Made by a program: the position numbers and the translations under genes. Below the pieces are notes generated by a model. The model was not told the DNA's origin. It was given only the letters and a program-made list of their open reading frames with translations, and made no database searches. 64,000 bases of DNA from the NCBI GenBank assembly GCA_037953745.1, contig JBAKBP010004319.1, forward strand, positions 1 to 64,000, written 5' to 3'. Numbering within the stretch: position 1 is the first letter of the stretch; each line of letters opens with the position of its first letter. Positions 22,476 through 32,409 of this stretch are shown piece after piece. This DNA is from Lithodes maja (taxonomy: Eukaryota; Arthropoda; Malacostraca; Decapoda; Lithodidae).

Positions 22476-25400
22476 TTATAAGGCTACACCACCTATCAAT
22501 GATTGCCAGAGTCGCGTGGAACCCAAAGCAGCCTGCCGCTGAGGACGAAGATTACTATCATCCCGACTAGCAGCAGACTGCGCTGGTGCGTCTGCACCGG
22601 CGATACTATCTGCAATAATCTCGCCCACATCTTCACATTCCTGTTCAATAGGATACAATTTAGCAATCGGACGAGTGGTAATACCGGTAGAGGTTTTGAC
22701 CTGCACGACTCTGACAAGCTAATCTAGGCCCGGAAGTAATTTTAGGACGAGACCTAATCTCCAAAACAAACGAGGACCCTCATTGTGTATCAGGACAACG
22801 TCACCTACTTTGGGCCAAGATTTACCCTTGTTTCTTATTAAACTAGTATGACTCTCCCTTAGAGACAGCAGGTAGTCAGTCGTCCAGCGCTTCCACAAAT
22901 AATTTGATAATTTACAGACATAACTATATCGCGCGGAGACGTTGAGCACAACGTACAATGAGGGATCCGTGATTTCATTGTCGTTCATCGGTTCAGGAAA
23001 CAGTCTAAGTCTACGTCCGCTGGCCAACTGTGAAGGGGTAATAGGTACAGGATCCTCTAAATCTCCTGACACATATCCTAATGGTCTGTCATTCACAGCC
23101 GCCTCCAGTTCTGTTAGTATGGTAGTCAACTCTGTAAGTGTGACTGAGGCACGACCCAGTACCTTTTTCAGTCCTGCCTTAACTGTGCCGATTGTTCTCT
23201 CCCAGATCGCTCCAAACCATGGAGCTCTGGCTGGGATAAACCTCCAATTACATTTAAACTTACTCAGATGTTGTTTGAGTTGAGGATCATCTAATCTTGA
23301 TTTTAATAATTTGGCAGAACCGACAAATGTGGTGGCATTATCGCTGAGCATTAATTGAGGATAACCTTTACGACTACAGAACCTTCGGAAAATGTGCATG
23401 AAGGTTTCGCAAGATAAATCAGGAGCAACTTCTAAATGAGTAGCACGCGTTACAGCACAAGTGAACAATACTATATAAACCTTTTCAATAGTAACGCCCC
23501 CACCCCTCACAGCCAGTGAGCCGGAGTAGTCCACGCCTGTGACCTGAAATGGTTCCACCCTGTTAACGCGGAAATCACATAGTGGAGGAGATGGCTGCAA
23601 CCCATAGCTTTTTCCCTGAAAGTACTTGCACACGACACACTTCTTAGTTACTGACTTCACTGTTTGCCGCATTCTCGGAACCCACCATCTCGTTCTCAGA
23701 TACGAAACCACATATGCCACCCCACAATGCAAGCACAATCTATGAGCATTGTCTATCAACAGTGAGGTTAACCTGTGTTTGTTTGGAAGAAGGATTGGAA
23801 ACTTAGTATTATAATCTATCTTAGCCCTTTGTAGTCTCCCTTTACATTTAATGATCCCTTGATCCAAAAATAACCCCAACTGTTTAATAATGCTACTCTT
23901 AACCTTTTTGTCAGTGGTGCTAGTGTCATGTTCTTGTCGCTCCTTATGGTAAACTTCAATCTGTGCTACATCTATTAAAGTGACTTCAGCTGCTCTTAGT
24001 TCCGGTACTGTAAGTATGCCATGATTCTGATCCGACCCCTTCGATTTGGCTTTCAGATTACCCACGTAGCGCTTCACCCATGCCATGATGCGTACTAGTC
24101 CCTCATACGAACTATAGCGAGGCCAATCTATTACATGGGTCTTGTTCGAGGGAGTGTCCGTAGAGATCGCAAACATTTGTTGAACCACAGGACCTTGTTC
24201 CTCCCCATCTGGCCATTGTTCAGGATGGGATAGCCAAGATGGCCCTTCCCACCAAAGCCGAGAACTGTGTAGGGAGGAATGAGTAATTCCCCTTGTGAGC
24301 AAATCACCTGGATTAACGTCGGTAGGGACATACCTAAACTGAGTGTTCGTACATGACGCTAAGATTTCGTCAACTCTATTACGAACAAACACCGGTAACA
24401 CTTTCTTACTTGCAAGCCAACATAAACCCATTTGACTATCACACCAGATGACTGTTTCTTTGATTGACAGCTCATATGCGTAGGCCTCTTTAATGAACGT
24501 GACTAACCTAGATGCAAGTACGCAAGCTGTCAGTTCAAGTTTAGGGATAGTTAAACATTTAATCGGGGCCACCCTAGCCTTAGCCATAATCAAGCGGCAC
24601 GTATCCCTGTCATCACAGAAATACGCAGCGGCTCCGTAAGCAACTGTACTAGCATCACTGAAAATGTGTAAGGTCACATATTTCGAAAAGGTAACCTATC
24701 TAGGTATTTCTAAGTCCATGCAACCCCAGAGATCAGAACCAATGTCACACCAGGATTCCCTAAGCGCGTCCGAAAGAGGTTCGTCCCACCCGCAATTTAC
24801 ACGCCAAAGCTCCTGTACAAAAATGAGAGCCCTAATGGTGACAGGTAACAAAACCCCCAGCGGATCAAAAATGCTAGCAGTGACACTGAGCGCTTCTCTT
24901 TTTGTGCTAGCTTGTAAAAAATGCTCCCTCTTCTGGAATGTGAACATATCAGTATCAGTTACCCAAGTCATCCCGAGTGTCTTCACCCTATCCTGTACTG
25001 TACTTGCGACATTATGTGAGAATAATGTATCACGGAGATGCGGACTATTTGTGACCCATTCCCTGAGAAAGAGATGCGCTCCTGAGAATATGTCCTGGGC
25101 GCTGTTGTATATGGCCAGAAGGTCCAGCTCACTCTCATTGGTCGCCTGTAAATTATCTATGTAAAGCCCACGTCTCAGACTGTGAACATGTTGAGCATGT
25201 TTATCTACCAGTGACAAATGTTTCAAGATAGTTGCATTCAACAAAAACTGTGAGCAGGTCGCGCCAAAAAGAACCACGCGAAACCTATAGACCAACATTG
25301 GACTGTCGATATCCAGCGGATCATCGGGCCACAGAAACCGCGTGCAATCCATGTCATCCTCGTGCAACTTGAGCATAAGAAAGGCCTTCTCAATGTCGCT

Positions 25401-25613
25401 GACCCAAGCATATTGGTTCAATAAGACCTGGGTTAGGTCAGCGACAAGAGAAGGTCCAGCAAACAGACAATCATTCAAGCTCAGCTTATTTGTGCTTGTC
25501 TTTGCTGAACAGTCGAAGACTACTCTCACGGGTGTGGTCCGACTGTCCTTTTCAACACCATGATGAGCCAGATAGTGAGTCTGGTTAGTGCTGTCAAAGT
25601 TATCCACTGACAC
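22476..25613 (-). pseudogene. BEL pol: RT, RNase H, integrase
   Basis: One reading frame on the minus strand broken by two in-frame stops (just before 24677 and just before 22706). The RT part (25613-24696) has 'PVRVVFDCSAKT', 'VSDIEKAFLMLKLHEDD' (catalytic Asp), 'FGATCSQFLLNA' and 'YIDNLQ', the Pao-type form of the YxDD box. RNase H follows with 'LHIFSDASTVAYGAA' and 'VIWCDSQMGLCWL'. Integrase has His-His-Cys-Cys residues ending 'CVVCKYFQ', then 'VTGVDYSG', 'LSDNATTF' and 'WFGAIWERTIG' (D, D, E). The last segment resembles the C-terminal domain usual in Pao pols ('VGDVVLI' ... 'ITTRPIAKLYPIE'). Start 25613 is a frame opening, not a proven initiator. Confidence 0.92.
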
Positions 25614-25936
25614 TCTCTCAATGAAACCTCCTGCTATCTGATCCCGAATGACACTTCCATATTGCTCATAGTAGGGTTAAAAGCCTGGGTGTACAAACTT
25701 ATAATAATTCTCCGCTCCTATCAGCATATCGAGTTTTTTGGAATGAAAGTCATTGTCGGCTAATTTCAACTTTTGCACCGTGAGTTTGTCAGTGATACAA
25801 GTAAGTCCCTTGTGAGCACAGTAACTAGGAAGCTGATCAACAACAATGGCTTTCATTTGGCGCCATCACCCTTTGTGTCGATAGTTTAGTGCAACAACAT
25901 CATAAGTTGCATCCTCCAGCGAGCCTGTGAACCCCC
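25614..25936 (-). pseudogene. Decayed BEL protease to RT junction
   Basis: Gag and pol lie in different frames, and this stretch between them is broken by stops in all frames I followed. Pieces of Pao-type sequence remain, such as 'MLIGAENYYKF' and 'QYGSVIRDQIAGG'. The expected Pao aspartic protease motif sits at the end of the gag frame as 'ALLDQCSQKSFI', where the usual Asp-Ser/Thr-Gly triad reads Asp-Gln-Cys. Confidence 0.6.
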
Positions 25937-27304
25937 TCAATTGTAGAGTCTCTTTACTTTATGTTGTATTAACTCCAATGAGGACTTCAATATAAAGGAC
26001 TTTTGTGAGCACTGATCTAGTAAAGCACGAAGTTGTGTAACATAAGTCTCCCTACCTTTTAATGGTACCTGCATTGTGGGGAGCAATGCCATTTCCTTTT
26101 GAGTAGTAACCGACATAGTAACTGGGTGTCCCGAATGAGCTTGTGGCGACTCGTGGCCCCTATTCGGACAAAGACTATGGTAATGTTTGCCCTGACAATG
26201 TTTGCACAGCTCCACTTTTGGGTTGGTGCAACCATTTCGACCATGGTCTCTATCCAAACAGCCAACACACACCTTTAATACCTTCGCCCTCTTTATTTTG
26301 GTTTGTGCATTAGGATATTTGAAACATTTAAACCAGCAGTGCCCTGACTTGCCACACAGCTTACAACCCTTATCAGAGCCATTGCTTCCCGCCTTGTAAT
26401 GTGCTACCTTGTTTTGTTGAATAGTAAAAGCAGCAGTAGGTTTATATTTTTCTTGTGCAGGCAGGCCAGACCCCTCCATGTTACAAATCTCCTCGTATAG
26501 GGTCCGAGTGACCGCACCAACCTGTAACCAGTCATCCTTCAGTTCTCGCCGAATAGTCTCACTCAAAGAAGACGGAATCTTATTATACAACATTACGGCA
26601 CAAAAATCCTCCAACGTCACATTGCAAGATTTAAGCGACCTTAGTGTGCATTCAGCAGCTGCATGGAAATGTCTAAGGTCCTGCGCACCATATCGAGGAC
26701 CAGGAATCTCACAAAAGGCGGCAACGTGGGCAGACTTGCTGCGGTCAATCTGTCCATAGGTCTCGAGGAGAAGTGTTATGGCAGGAGTATAACTTGTGGT
26801 CTCTAAGCTAAATCCGGCTATGAGCTTCGAGGCCTCTCCCTCTAGCTGACTCCTCAAATATGTGAATTTCTGAATATCTGTTAGGTCCTGACGCCCATGA
26901 ACCGAACATTGGAATAAATCCCAAAATCCGGTCCACCGGGCAGGATCACCACCAAACTTCGGGAGGGTTAAGGCTGGTAATTTTACTACCGACTTTATAG
27001 CCTCTCTGCGAGAGACCTCTGTACGTACCGGTCTACTATCCAAAGGGGCTAATAAGTTTTGTACCTGTTCCTCATAAATCATATCATTAGCCAATTCTTC
27101 ATTTAAATCTTCCTCAGACTCTAACAATAGATATATTTTCTCATTGAAATAATTGATGTTGTGTAAAACCTTGTTGATACTGACTTTTTTAGCAACTATT
27201 TCATCGTTTGTGGCTTCGTTGAGGAAAGTGGTGAAATCCTTAGTTAATTTAGTAATGCCTCCTTTGGCCGCAGCCCTCAACCTCGTCAGCTTGGTGATGT
27301 CCAT
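25937..27304 (-). CDS. BEL gag
   Basis: A particle protein of 455 codons with no internal stop. The start ATG is at 27302-27304 (MDITKLTRLRAAAKGG). The Pao gag core follows from about residue 105 ('VKLPALTLPKFGGDPARW' ... 'KFTYLRSQLEGEASKLI'). Near residues 325-400 are nucleic-acid-binding zinc knuckles: 'CKLCGKSGHCWFKC' and 'CVGCLDRDHGRNGC', both perfect CX2CX4HX4C, and a third Cys/His cluster 'CKHCQGKHYHSLC'. The C-terminus runs into a degenerate protease start (DQC). Nucleocapsid and protease fused in one frame is usual for BEL/Pao. It is uninterrupted, unlike pol. Confidence 0.92.
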   Translation of the reverse strand: MDITKLTRLRAAAKGGITKLTKDFTTFLNEATNDEIVAKKVSINKVLHNINYFNEKIYLLLESEEDLNEELANDMIYEEQVQNLLAPLDSRPVRTEVSRREAIKSVVKLPALTLPKFGGDPARWTGFWDLFQCSVHGRQDLTDIQKFTYLRSQLEGEASKLIAGFSLETTSYTPAITLLLETYGQIDRSKSAHVAAFCEIPGPRYGAQDLRHFHAAAECTLRSLKSCNVTLEDFCAVMLYNKIPSSLSETIRRELKDDWLQVGAVTRTLYEEICNMEGSGLPAQEKYKPTAAFTIQQNKVAHYKAGSNGSDKGCKLCGKSGHCWFKCFKYPNAQTKIKRAKVLKVCVGCLDRDHGRNGCTNPKVELCKHCQGKHYHSLCPNRGHESPQAHSGHPVTMSVTTQKEMALLPTMQVPLKGRETYVTQLRALLDQCSQKSFILKSSLELIQHKVKRLYN

Positions 27305-27432
27305 GTTTATAGGGAACCCAACCTGTTACCAGTCAATTCACAAATTTATAGGGGATAGGCGAGTCAGGATGGACGATGAACGACGATAAAATAAACTATT
27401 AGCCTAATAAACTGAAATAAATATAGGCTAGC

Positions 27433-28053
27433 CTATTCCTCGTCAAAATATCGCGCCGCCCTACTGACGATTAGGTTACAGAGCTTGTGCATCCCCCAAG
27501 GTCCTAAATGGACGCCATCATATGCCAAGTCCTCCTTACCCATCTCCATAGGGTGGAACCTTGACTTGGAGAATGGGAATTTCTGACGTAAATGTCTCTT
27601 GACGGCATTTTTTATTCGGTTATATTGCTCTGCACTGAGGCCCCTGGGCGAGGTACGAGACTCTATTCCCACGATTTTAAAATGCCCCCCTATTCTATCC
27701 TCAATATGTTTAGCCAAATCATTTATTTTACTGGCTAACTCATTAACTACCGTATCGCCAAATATATCGTTACCTCCGACTATCAAGAATGTGAGATCCG
27801 GACGAAACTTTACAAGACCATCGAAGGCTGGCGAATTATGGATTGAATCAACTGTGGCCCCACTTTGTGCCAGAAAGTTCAGCTGGAAGCCTTCACGGAG
27901 TATAGGAGATGGTGGCGGTTCAAATCTATTGACCTACGAGTGTCCAATCACCGCAACTTTAGGTAACGGGTGTTTATTGTGCGATGGTGACGGCTCAAAA
28001 TTCTCGCCAATACCGCCCCAACCCCGCGCTGCCACCCTAGACCCTCGAATCAT
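27433..28053 (-). pseudogene. SGNH-hydrolase-like frame in BEL leader
   Basis: A 206-codon frame starting at ATG 28051-28053, between the BEL 5' LTR and gag. It is broken by a single in-frame stop at 27934-27936 and ends at 27433. Landmarks fit the SGNH/GDSL hydrolase family: 'VAVIGHS' with nucleophile Ser39 directly before the stop, a Gly in 'LAQSGATVDSI', 'LTFLIVGGNDIFG' (block III Asn) and 'YDGVHLGPWGMHKL' (block V Asp and His). The stop is downstream of the catalytic Ser, so the ancestral gene evidently encoded a whole domain. It sits upstream of gag in the same orientation. I know of SGNH domains in CR1 ORF1 and in some tyrosine-recombinase elements, but not as a usual BEL gene. Capture of another element's fragment is possible. 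Confidence 0.7.
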
Positions 28054-28208
28054 TGGCTAGTGTGTAAACTATAGCCTAGCACTAGAAAGTAGAAAGCAGG
28101 GATGGTAAAAGCAGGCCCAACAAGATGCCCAGCCACAATTAGGCCTAGGTTAAACACAAAAATGGAGTACAGTATATTAATTAATAAGGCATATAGGCTA
28201 TACTTAAA

Positions 28209-28225
28209 TCCTGGTCACGGTACCA
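28209..28225 (-). other. Primer-binding site candidate of BEL
   Basis: The plus strand reads 'tcctggtcacggtacca', a tRNA-like acceptor end finishing in CCA, eight bases from the 5' LTR boundary at 28234. On the minus strand it begins TGG after the LTR. I cannot name the tRNA. Confidence 0.5.
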
Positions 28226-28233
28226 TACTTTAC

Positions 28234-28865
28234 TGTCAAGACTAAGGATCGTATAGTGGATTTAGGAAGAATTAGTTACAAGACAAGTAAAGGGATTGGA
28301 TTATCATCCTAAGGGGGAAGCATTGAGATCGTCTCACCTTTGTTGTTAATTCACATGCTATACATGGTCTATACATATTATAATGGCCACCAGTGAATAT
28401 ATATAGACTTAGCTGGTTATTGGAGCATGTTGATGGATAGTAGGTGCTGGGATGTTTAATATATGGGACGATAGATGTGGCCGATCGCCGGTGTTGCTGG
28501 TAAGGGTTGTTGTTATTGAGTGGCACCCTTTATAGGGAGTTATCTTAGAACGTCAGCTTGGTAACAAGTGAAGCTAGACATGCGCAATCATTCTCGATGC
28601 TGCTAACGTTCCTCATATTACTTTAATTACTATATTAAATAGTACTTAATACTTATGGAATACTATATTCTCAAATTAACTCTTTATAGAATAAATGTAC
28701 ACCATAGCCTATACCTTAATTACCCCTTATATATTATTCATCTGATATACAAACCCAATTAACTTTACATGATACTTTGTGTATATACAGAATTATAGAT
28801 CCCATTTTTAACCAATCCCAACTGGAAATAGAAAGGTCTATCGTGAACACTCATAAGTCACGATA
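28234..28865 (-). repeat. BEL 5' LTR
   Basis: Pairs with 21785-22415. Its right end abuts the duplicated GGTGG and then Gypsy_1 LTR sequence ('gttctgcaagattgggttatagg'). Confidence 0.95.
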
Positions 28866-29052
28866 GGTGGGTTCTGCAAGATTGGGTTATAGGATTTCAT
28901 GCACAGTACACAAATTGAATCAATAGAGGACATAGGTAATCTCAAAGTAATGGTTAAATTGAGTAAGTCAGATGCGTTCTTTGGACTTTTATAATCTCTA
29001 GCACTTCTCGCAGATTTGGATAGAGACTCACTTCCCACGTCCAACGTTCAGG

Positions 29053-29445
29053 TTTGTTTTGTTTGTTTGTTTTGTAGATGTTTAGGTGACAAACACCACG
29101 GTCGATCTGGGGATCTGCCGCTGATGAGCTCGTCCTGGAATCTTTACGACTCTGAATCTTACGATTCTGTACAGGACTGAACATGCCATTTTTATCGGCA
29201 ATAGCTCAGAGAAGAGTGTTGAGAGGGGAGAAGGGGTGTTGGAGAGAGAGGAAGGTGTTGGAGTGGCTTTGTTATGTGTGTTTTGTCTGTATACGTCGTC
29301 AGGATGTCCCCTGACTGGGTGCAAGCATGTGAAACATGCTAGGATGTACTACCGCACCCACTGAATATCCGCCGTGACAGGGATTCGATCCCGGGTCTTT
29401 CAGATTCACACGCGAGCGTGCTCACCACTTGACCACCACGGTATT
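29053..29445 (-). mobile_element. tRNA-derived SINE
   Basis: On the minus strand from about 29442 a tRNA-like head is seen. It has the A-box-like 'tggtcaagtgg', the B-box-like 'ggatcgaatcc', and short acceptor-like ends CCGTG and CACGG about 70 bases apart. A body of about 300 bases follows, ending in a CAAA-rich tail (plus strand 'gttttgtttgtttgttttg'). The anticodon stem does not pair well, so this is not a working tRNA gene. It lies in the right Gypsy_1 LTR within about 550 bases that the left LTR lacks. Exact ends and duplication are unclear. Confidence 0.55.
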
Positions 29446-32409
29446 ATTCTTCTGATCACATTACTTCAACGATACGTAGGGTACACGAATCACATGGGCT
29501 AGGTATCTCGTTAATTAACTCTCTGGTAATATGACTCGAAAATCAAAGATGCAATTAAATAATATGGTTATTTCCCAAGAATTAAGGTAAAGGGAATAAC
29601 GGTAGCTAGGTTCACTGGTCTAGTATGTTCACTTGGTTAGGTAAAACTTAAGACAGAATATCAGTGGGGGCGATTCAGGTTTCGGGTTAATATCACAATC
29701 ACTTATTTCAGAATTGCTTTCACTCGAGCCGCAATCCAATTTGTGAGTACTTATTTCTTCGGCGAGGTTGAACCTGATTGCAAGAATAATTACAGGAGTC
29801 AGTCGCCTAGTTTAACTTCACAGATATATTTTAGTGCATAGTAATCACTTTCCTCTTAGCATCCGAGAAAATCGAAACACAACTGAATACACTGGATGAT
29901 TGAGTTAATGGTACCGTAACACTGGTACTTCGAGAATTAGCACTGTGATAGAGTTTCCTGGTTATCTTGAGTTGGTGATGTTGGGGGGCTCACAGCTGCT
30001 CCGGGGCCGTCCAAGTTGTCCGGGAGTATAGAGAAGGTACAGAGGGGTTTACTTTTTTAACCGGTGATGACGCCCCGATATGTTACTCTAACTAGGGACC
30101 TTAAATTGCACTGTTTCAGGTTCAACCGGAGTAACAATGAATCGGACGAACGTAAGACAGTCGGGAGAAGCGACTTTCTTAACTGTCTCTGGTCTTTACG
30201 AAAGGTTCAAGGGGCGTGGGCGGTTTTACACCTTTTTGTCAACAATGCTGATGAGGCCTACAGTCAATTGTTGCCAACTAGTTATTCTTGCAGAGTTGCA
30301 GAGTCCTCAATTAAGAGTTTCTCGCATAATCCCTTCTAACATAACAAGATCTTTTTGTCCTAGACCAGTTATGAATAATGATTACTTGTAAACCCAAATA
30401 GAAGAGGACACACTACAAGACGTTTATAAAACAATCATTAATTGGTGAATGTGTTGTCTGCAGATATAATATTACCTTCGGGGGGGTCCCGGCTGCAATA
30501 AAACATTCACAAAGGGTTAATTCACTTCCTCACAGAGTTACACAGATTTCGGACACCGAATTATCGAGAATCTTGAGGGGTGGAGCACAATAGACGGCAA
30601 CCAGAACGGCGCAGCCGCTCTGTGGTGTTATTTATAGGCTTGGTCAAGGGAAACAGAGAATATTCTAGAAGTACTGGATGTCGGGGCTATGAAGTAGTTA
30701 ATTTATTCTGGTTAACTTAGGGGAGTAGTGAGGGGGGTCTTTATCTCGGCAATAGGTAGTCTGTAACATGATTGGTTATTGTGGACATCTTTACTCTAGT
30801 GCAAGTCACTATTTGAGTCGATTAGAGCAGGATTTGTTCAAGGGGAGGGTACTACTTTGTTTGGCGCTATATGGGCCCAGGCAGGAAAGCATTATTGATC
30901 AATTCACATAAGTATCCTTCTCTGGTCTAGCTGACATGCTATTCGGAATCTAGGTTGGGTTAAGGGGGATTTTGGTTTGGGTTAAGGATGGGGTAAGATG
31001 GTATTTGGATAGGTATCTATCTTTTAGTTCATAACCTGTTGGAAACTCACCTGGTGTCTGGCAAGAATTTGTTGGCTTGCCCGGGCCATGGTAAACCTCC
31101 GCGGGGGTTGGTGGGGTGGGGATGCCGCACCCTAAATACGTGTATATGGAGTTTTTTACGCTAATTGGGTTGATATATTGATTTTATGTGGTCAGGCAAT
31201 ATACCCCTAGTTATGGTTGATCACTGCATCTAGCTTTTCCCTACTATGATCACTCGTGGGGGTTAGGAATAGTGGTTTCGTGAAAGTGCAAGTCAGCAGG
31301 AAAGATACAGTTTTTAGGGTGGCGAGAGGCGGCTGTGGGGCGAGGCTAGGTCGCTGCGTCGCTCGTGAACTTTGACAGTGACCCTTAATGCGCTGGACAT
31401 AGGGGTGGCAGTGCCCTACGATCAGACAGGTAGAGTAGTGTGTGCAGCGGTGTGTGAAGGAGAAAGTGACAGGGTGACCCAAAAAGGCTACACTGGGCAT
31501 GGGGTCACGAAGTAAAGTAGAGTATTGTGGATTGTGGACTAGAGGGGGGTGATTGAGAAGACGTGTAACAGATGTGGAAAGGAAAAAAGGGAAGAGGGGA
31601 ACAACATCGGGGATAACAGATAGCTACCCCAAGAATTGAATACATGCATAAATAACGGTATTATAGCCGTTGTCATAATAAGATGATGGAACCTGGTTGA
31701 ATAACTCTAGTTCAACTTACATCTACACTTAGTTGCTAAAAGGGAACAACTGAGCATGGGGGCTGCATCTATCTATACTCGTAATGGAGAGAGATACTAG
31801 GTATCTTTCCTGCATTTCTCTTGAGATGATCGTATGCAGATTGGTCATAATTAAACATATATAAATCAACAGATATAAATCAATACAATAACTGGGCATA
31901 GGGTTGGTATTACGTTTAGAGGTTATAGGTTAGGGGGAAGGAGGGGGGTTTCTGGGGGAGGGGGATACAGGGTGAATTATAGTCCTAAGGGATCAGATCT
32001 CGGTATGGTTATTTGAGGTCTTATTATTCATAGCTGGGGACCTACTCACATTCTAACAATATAAGTATCTCTGATATTAGAATAGTGTGGGCGGAATTGT
32101 TAGTTTTCTGCGGAGTGTGGCATCATAGAAAAACAGATTTTCACGGGGTAACAATTGAGGCGGTTGTGCTGAGTTTGGGCCATAGTTAACCCGGGAGCTG
32201 CAGGGAGACTCTTAAGAGTTCCCCCGGCGCACTGCGGGGAGACTCTTCAGAGTAACGCTTTTGAACGCGTACCAAAACCGCGCGTTAATAGTCAGGCGGC
32301 TGAAAATTGGTGTGGATATAGTACTACATGTCAACTCTCGATACCACCCCGCCAAACGCTCTCCCCGCACTCGTGCAAGCACCACCGCGCCAGTAACCAC
32401 GCACTAGTC

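Larger units (their letters stand above)
21785..28865 (-). mobile_element. Complete BEL/Pao LTR retrotransposon
   Basis: A 7.08-kb element with 631- and 632-bp LTRs (21785-22415, 28234-28865) and a 5-bp duplication GGTGG (21780-21784, 28866-28870). Gene order on the minus strand is 5' LTR, primer site, SGNH-like frame, gag, a decayed protease stretch, then RT, RNase H and integrase, and the 3' LTR. The empty site is readable in the left Gypsy_1 LTR near 2993-3000. The LTRs differ by about ten substitutions and two small indels, so it is young relative to the Gypsy_1 host. Pol has two in-frame stops, so this copy is probably inactive. Confidence 0.93.

Noticed and set aside
27433..28053. SGNH-like frame as an independent host gene
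   Set aside because: It lies strictly between the BEL 5' LTR/primer site and gag in the same orientation, so it is part of the element unless shown otherwise.
29371..29442. Functional tRNA gene
   Set aside because: A- and B-box-like motifs are present, but the anticodon stem does not pair, one T-stem pair is wrong, and a body with a CAAA-rich tail follows. This fits a SINE head.
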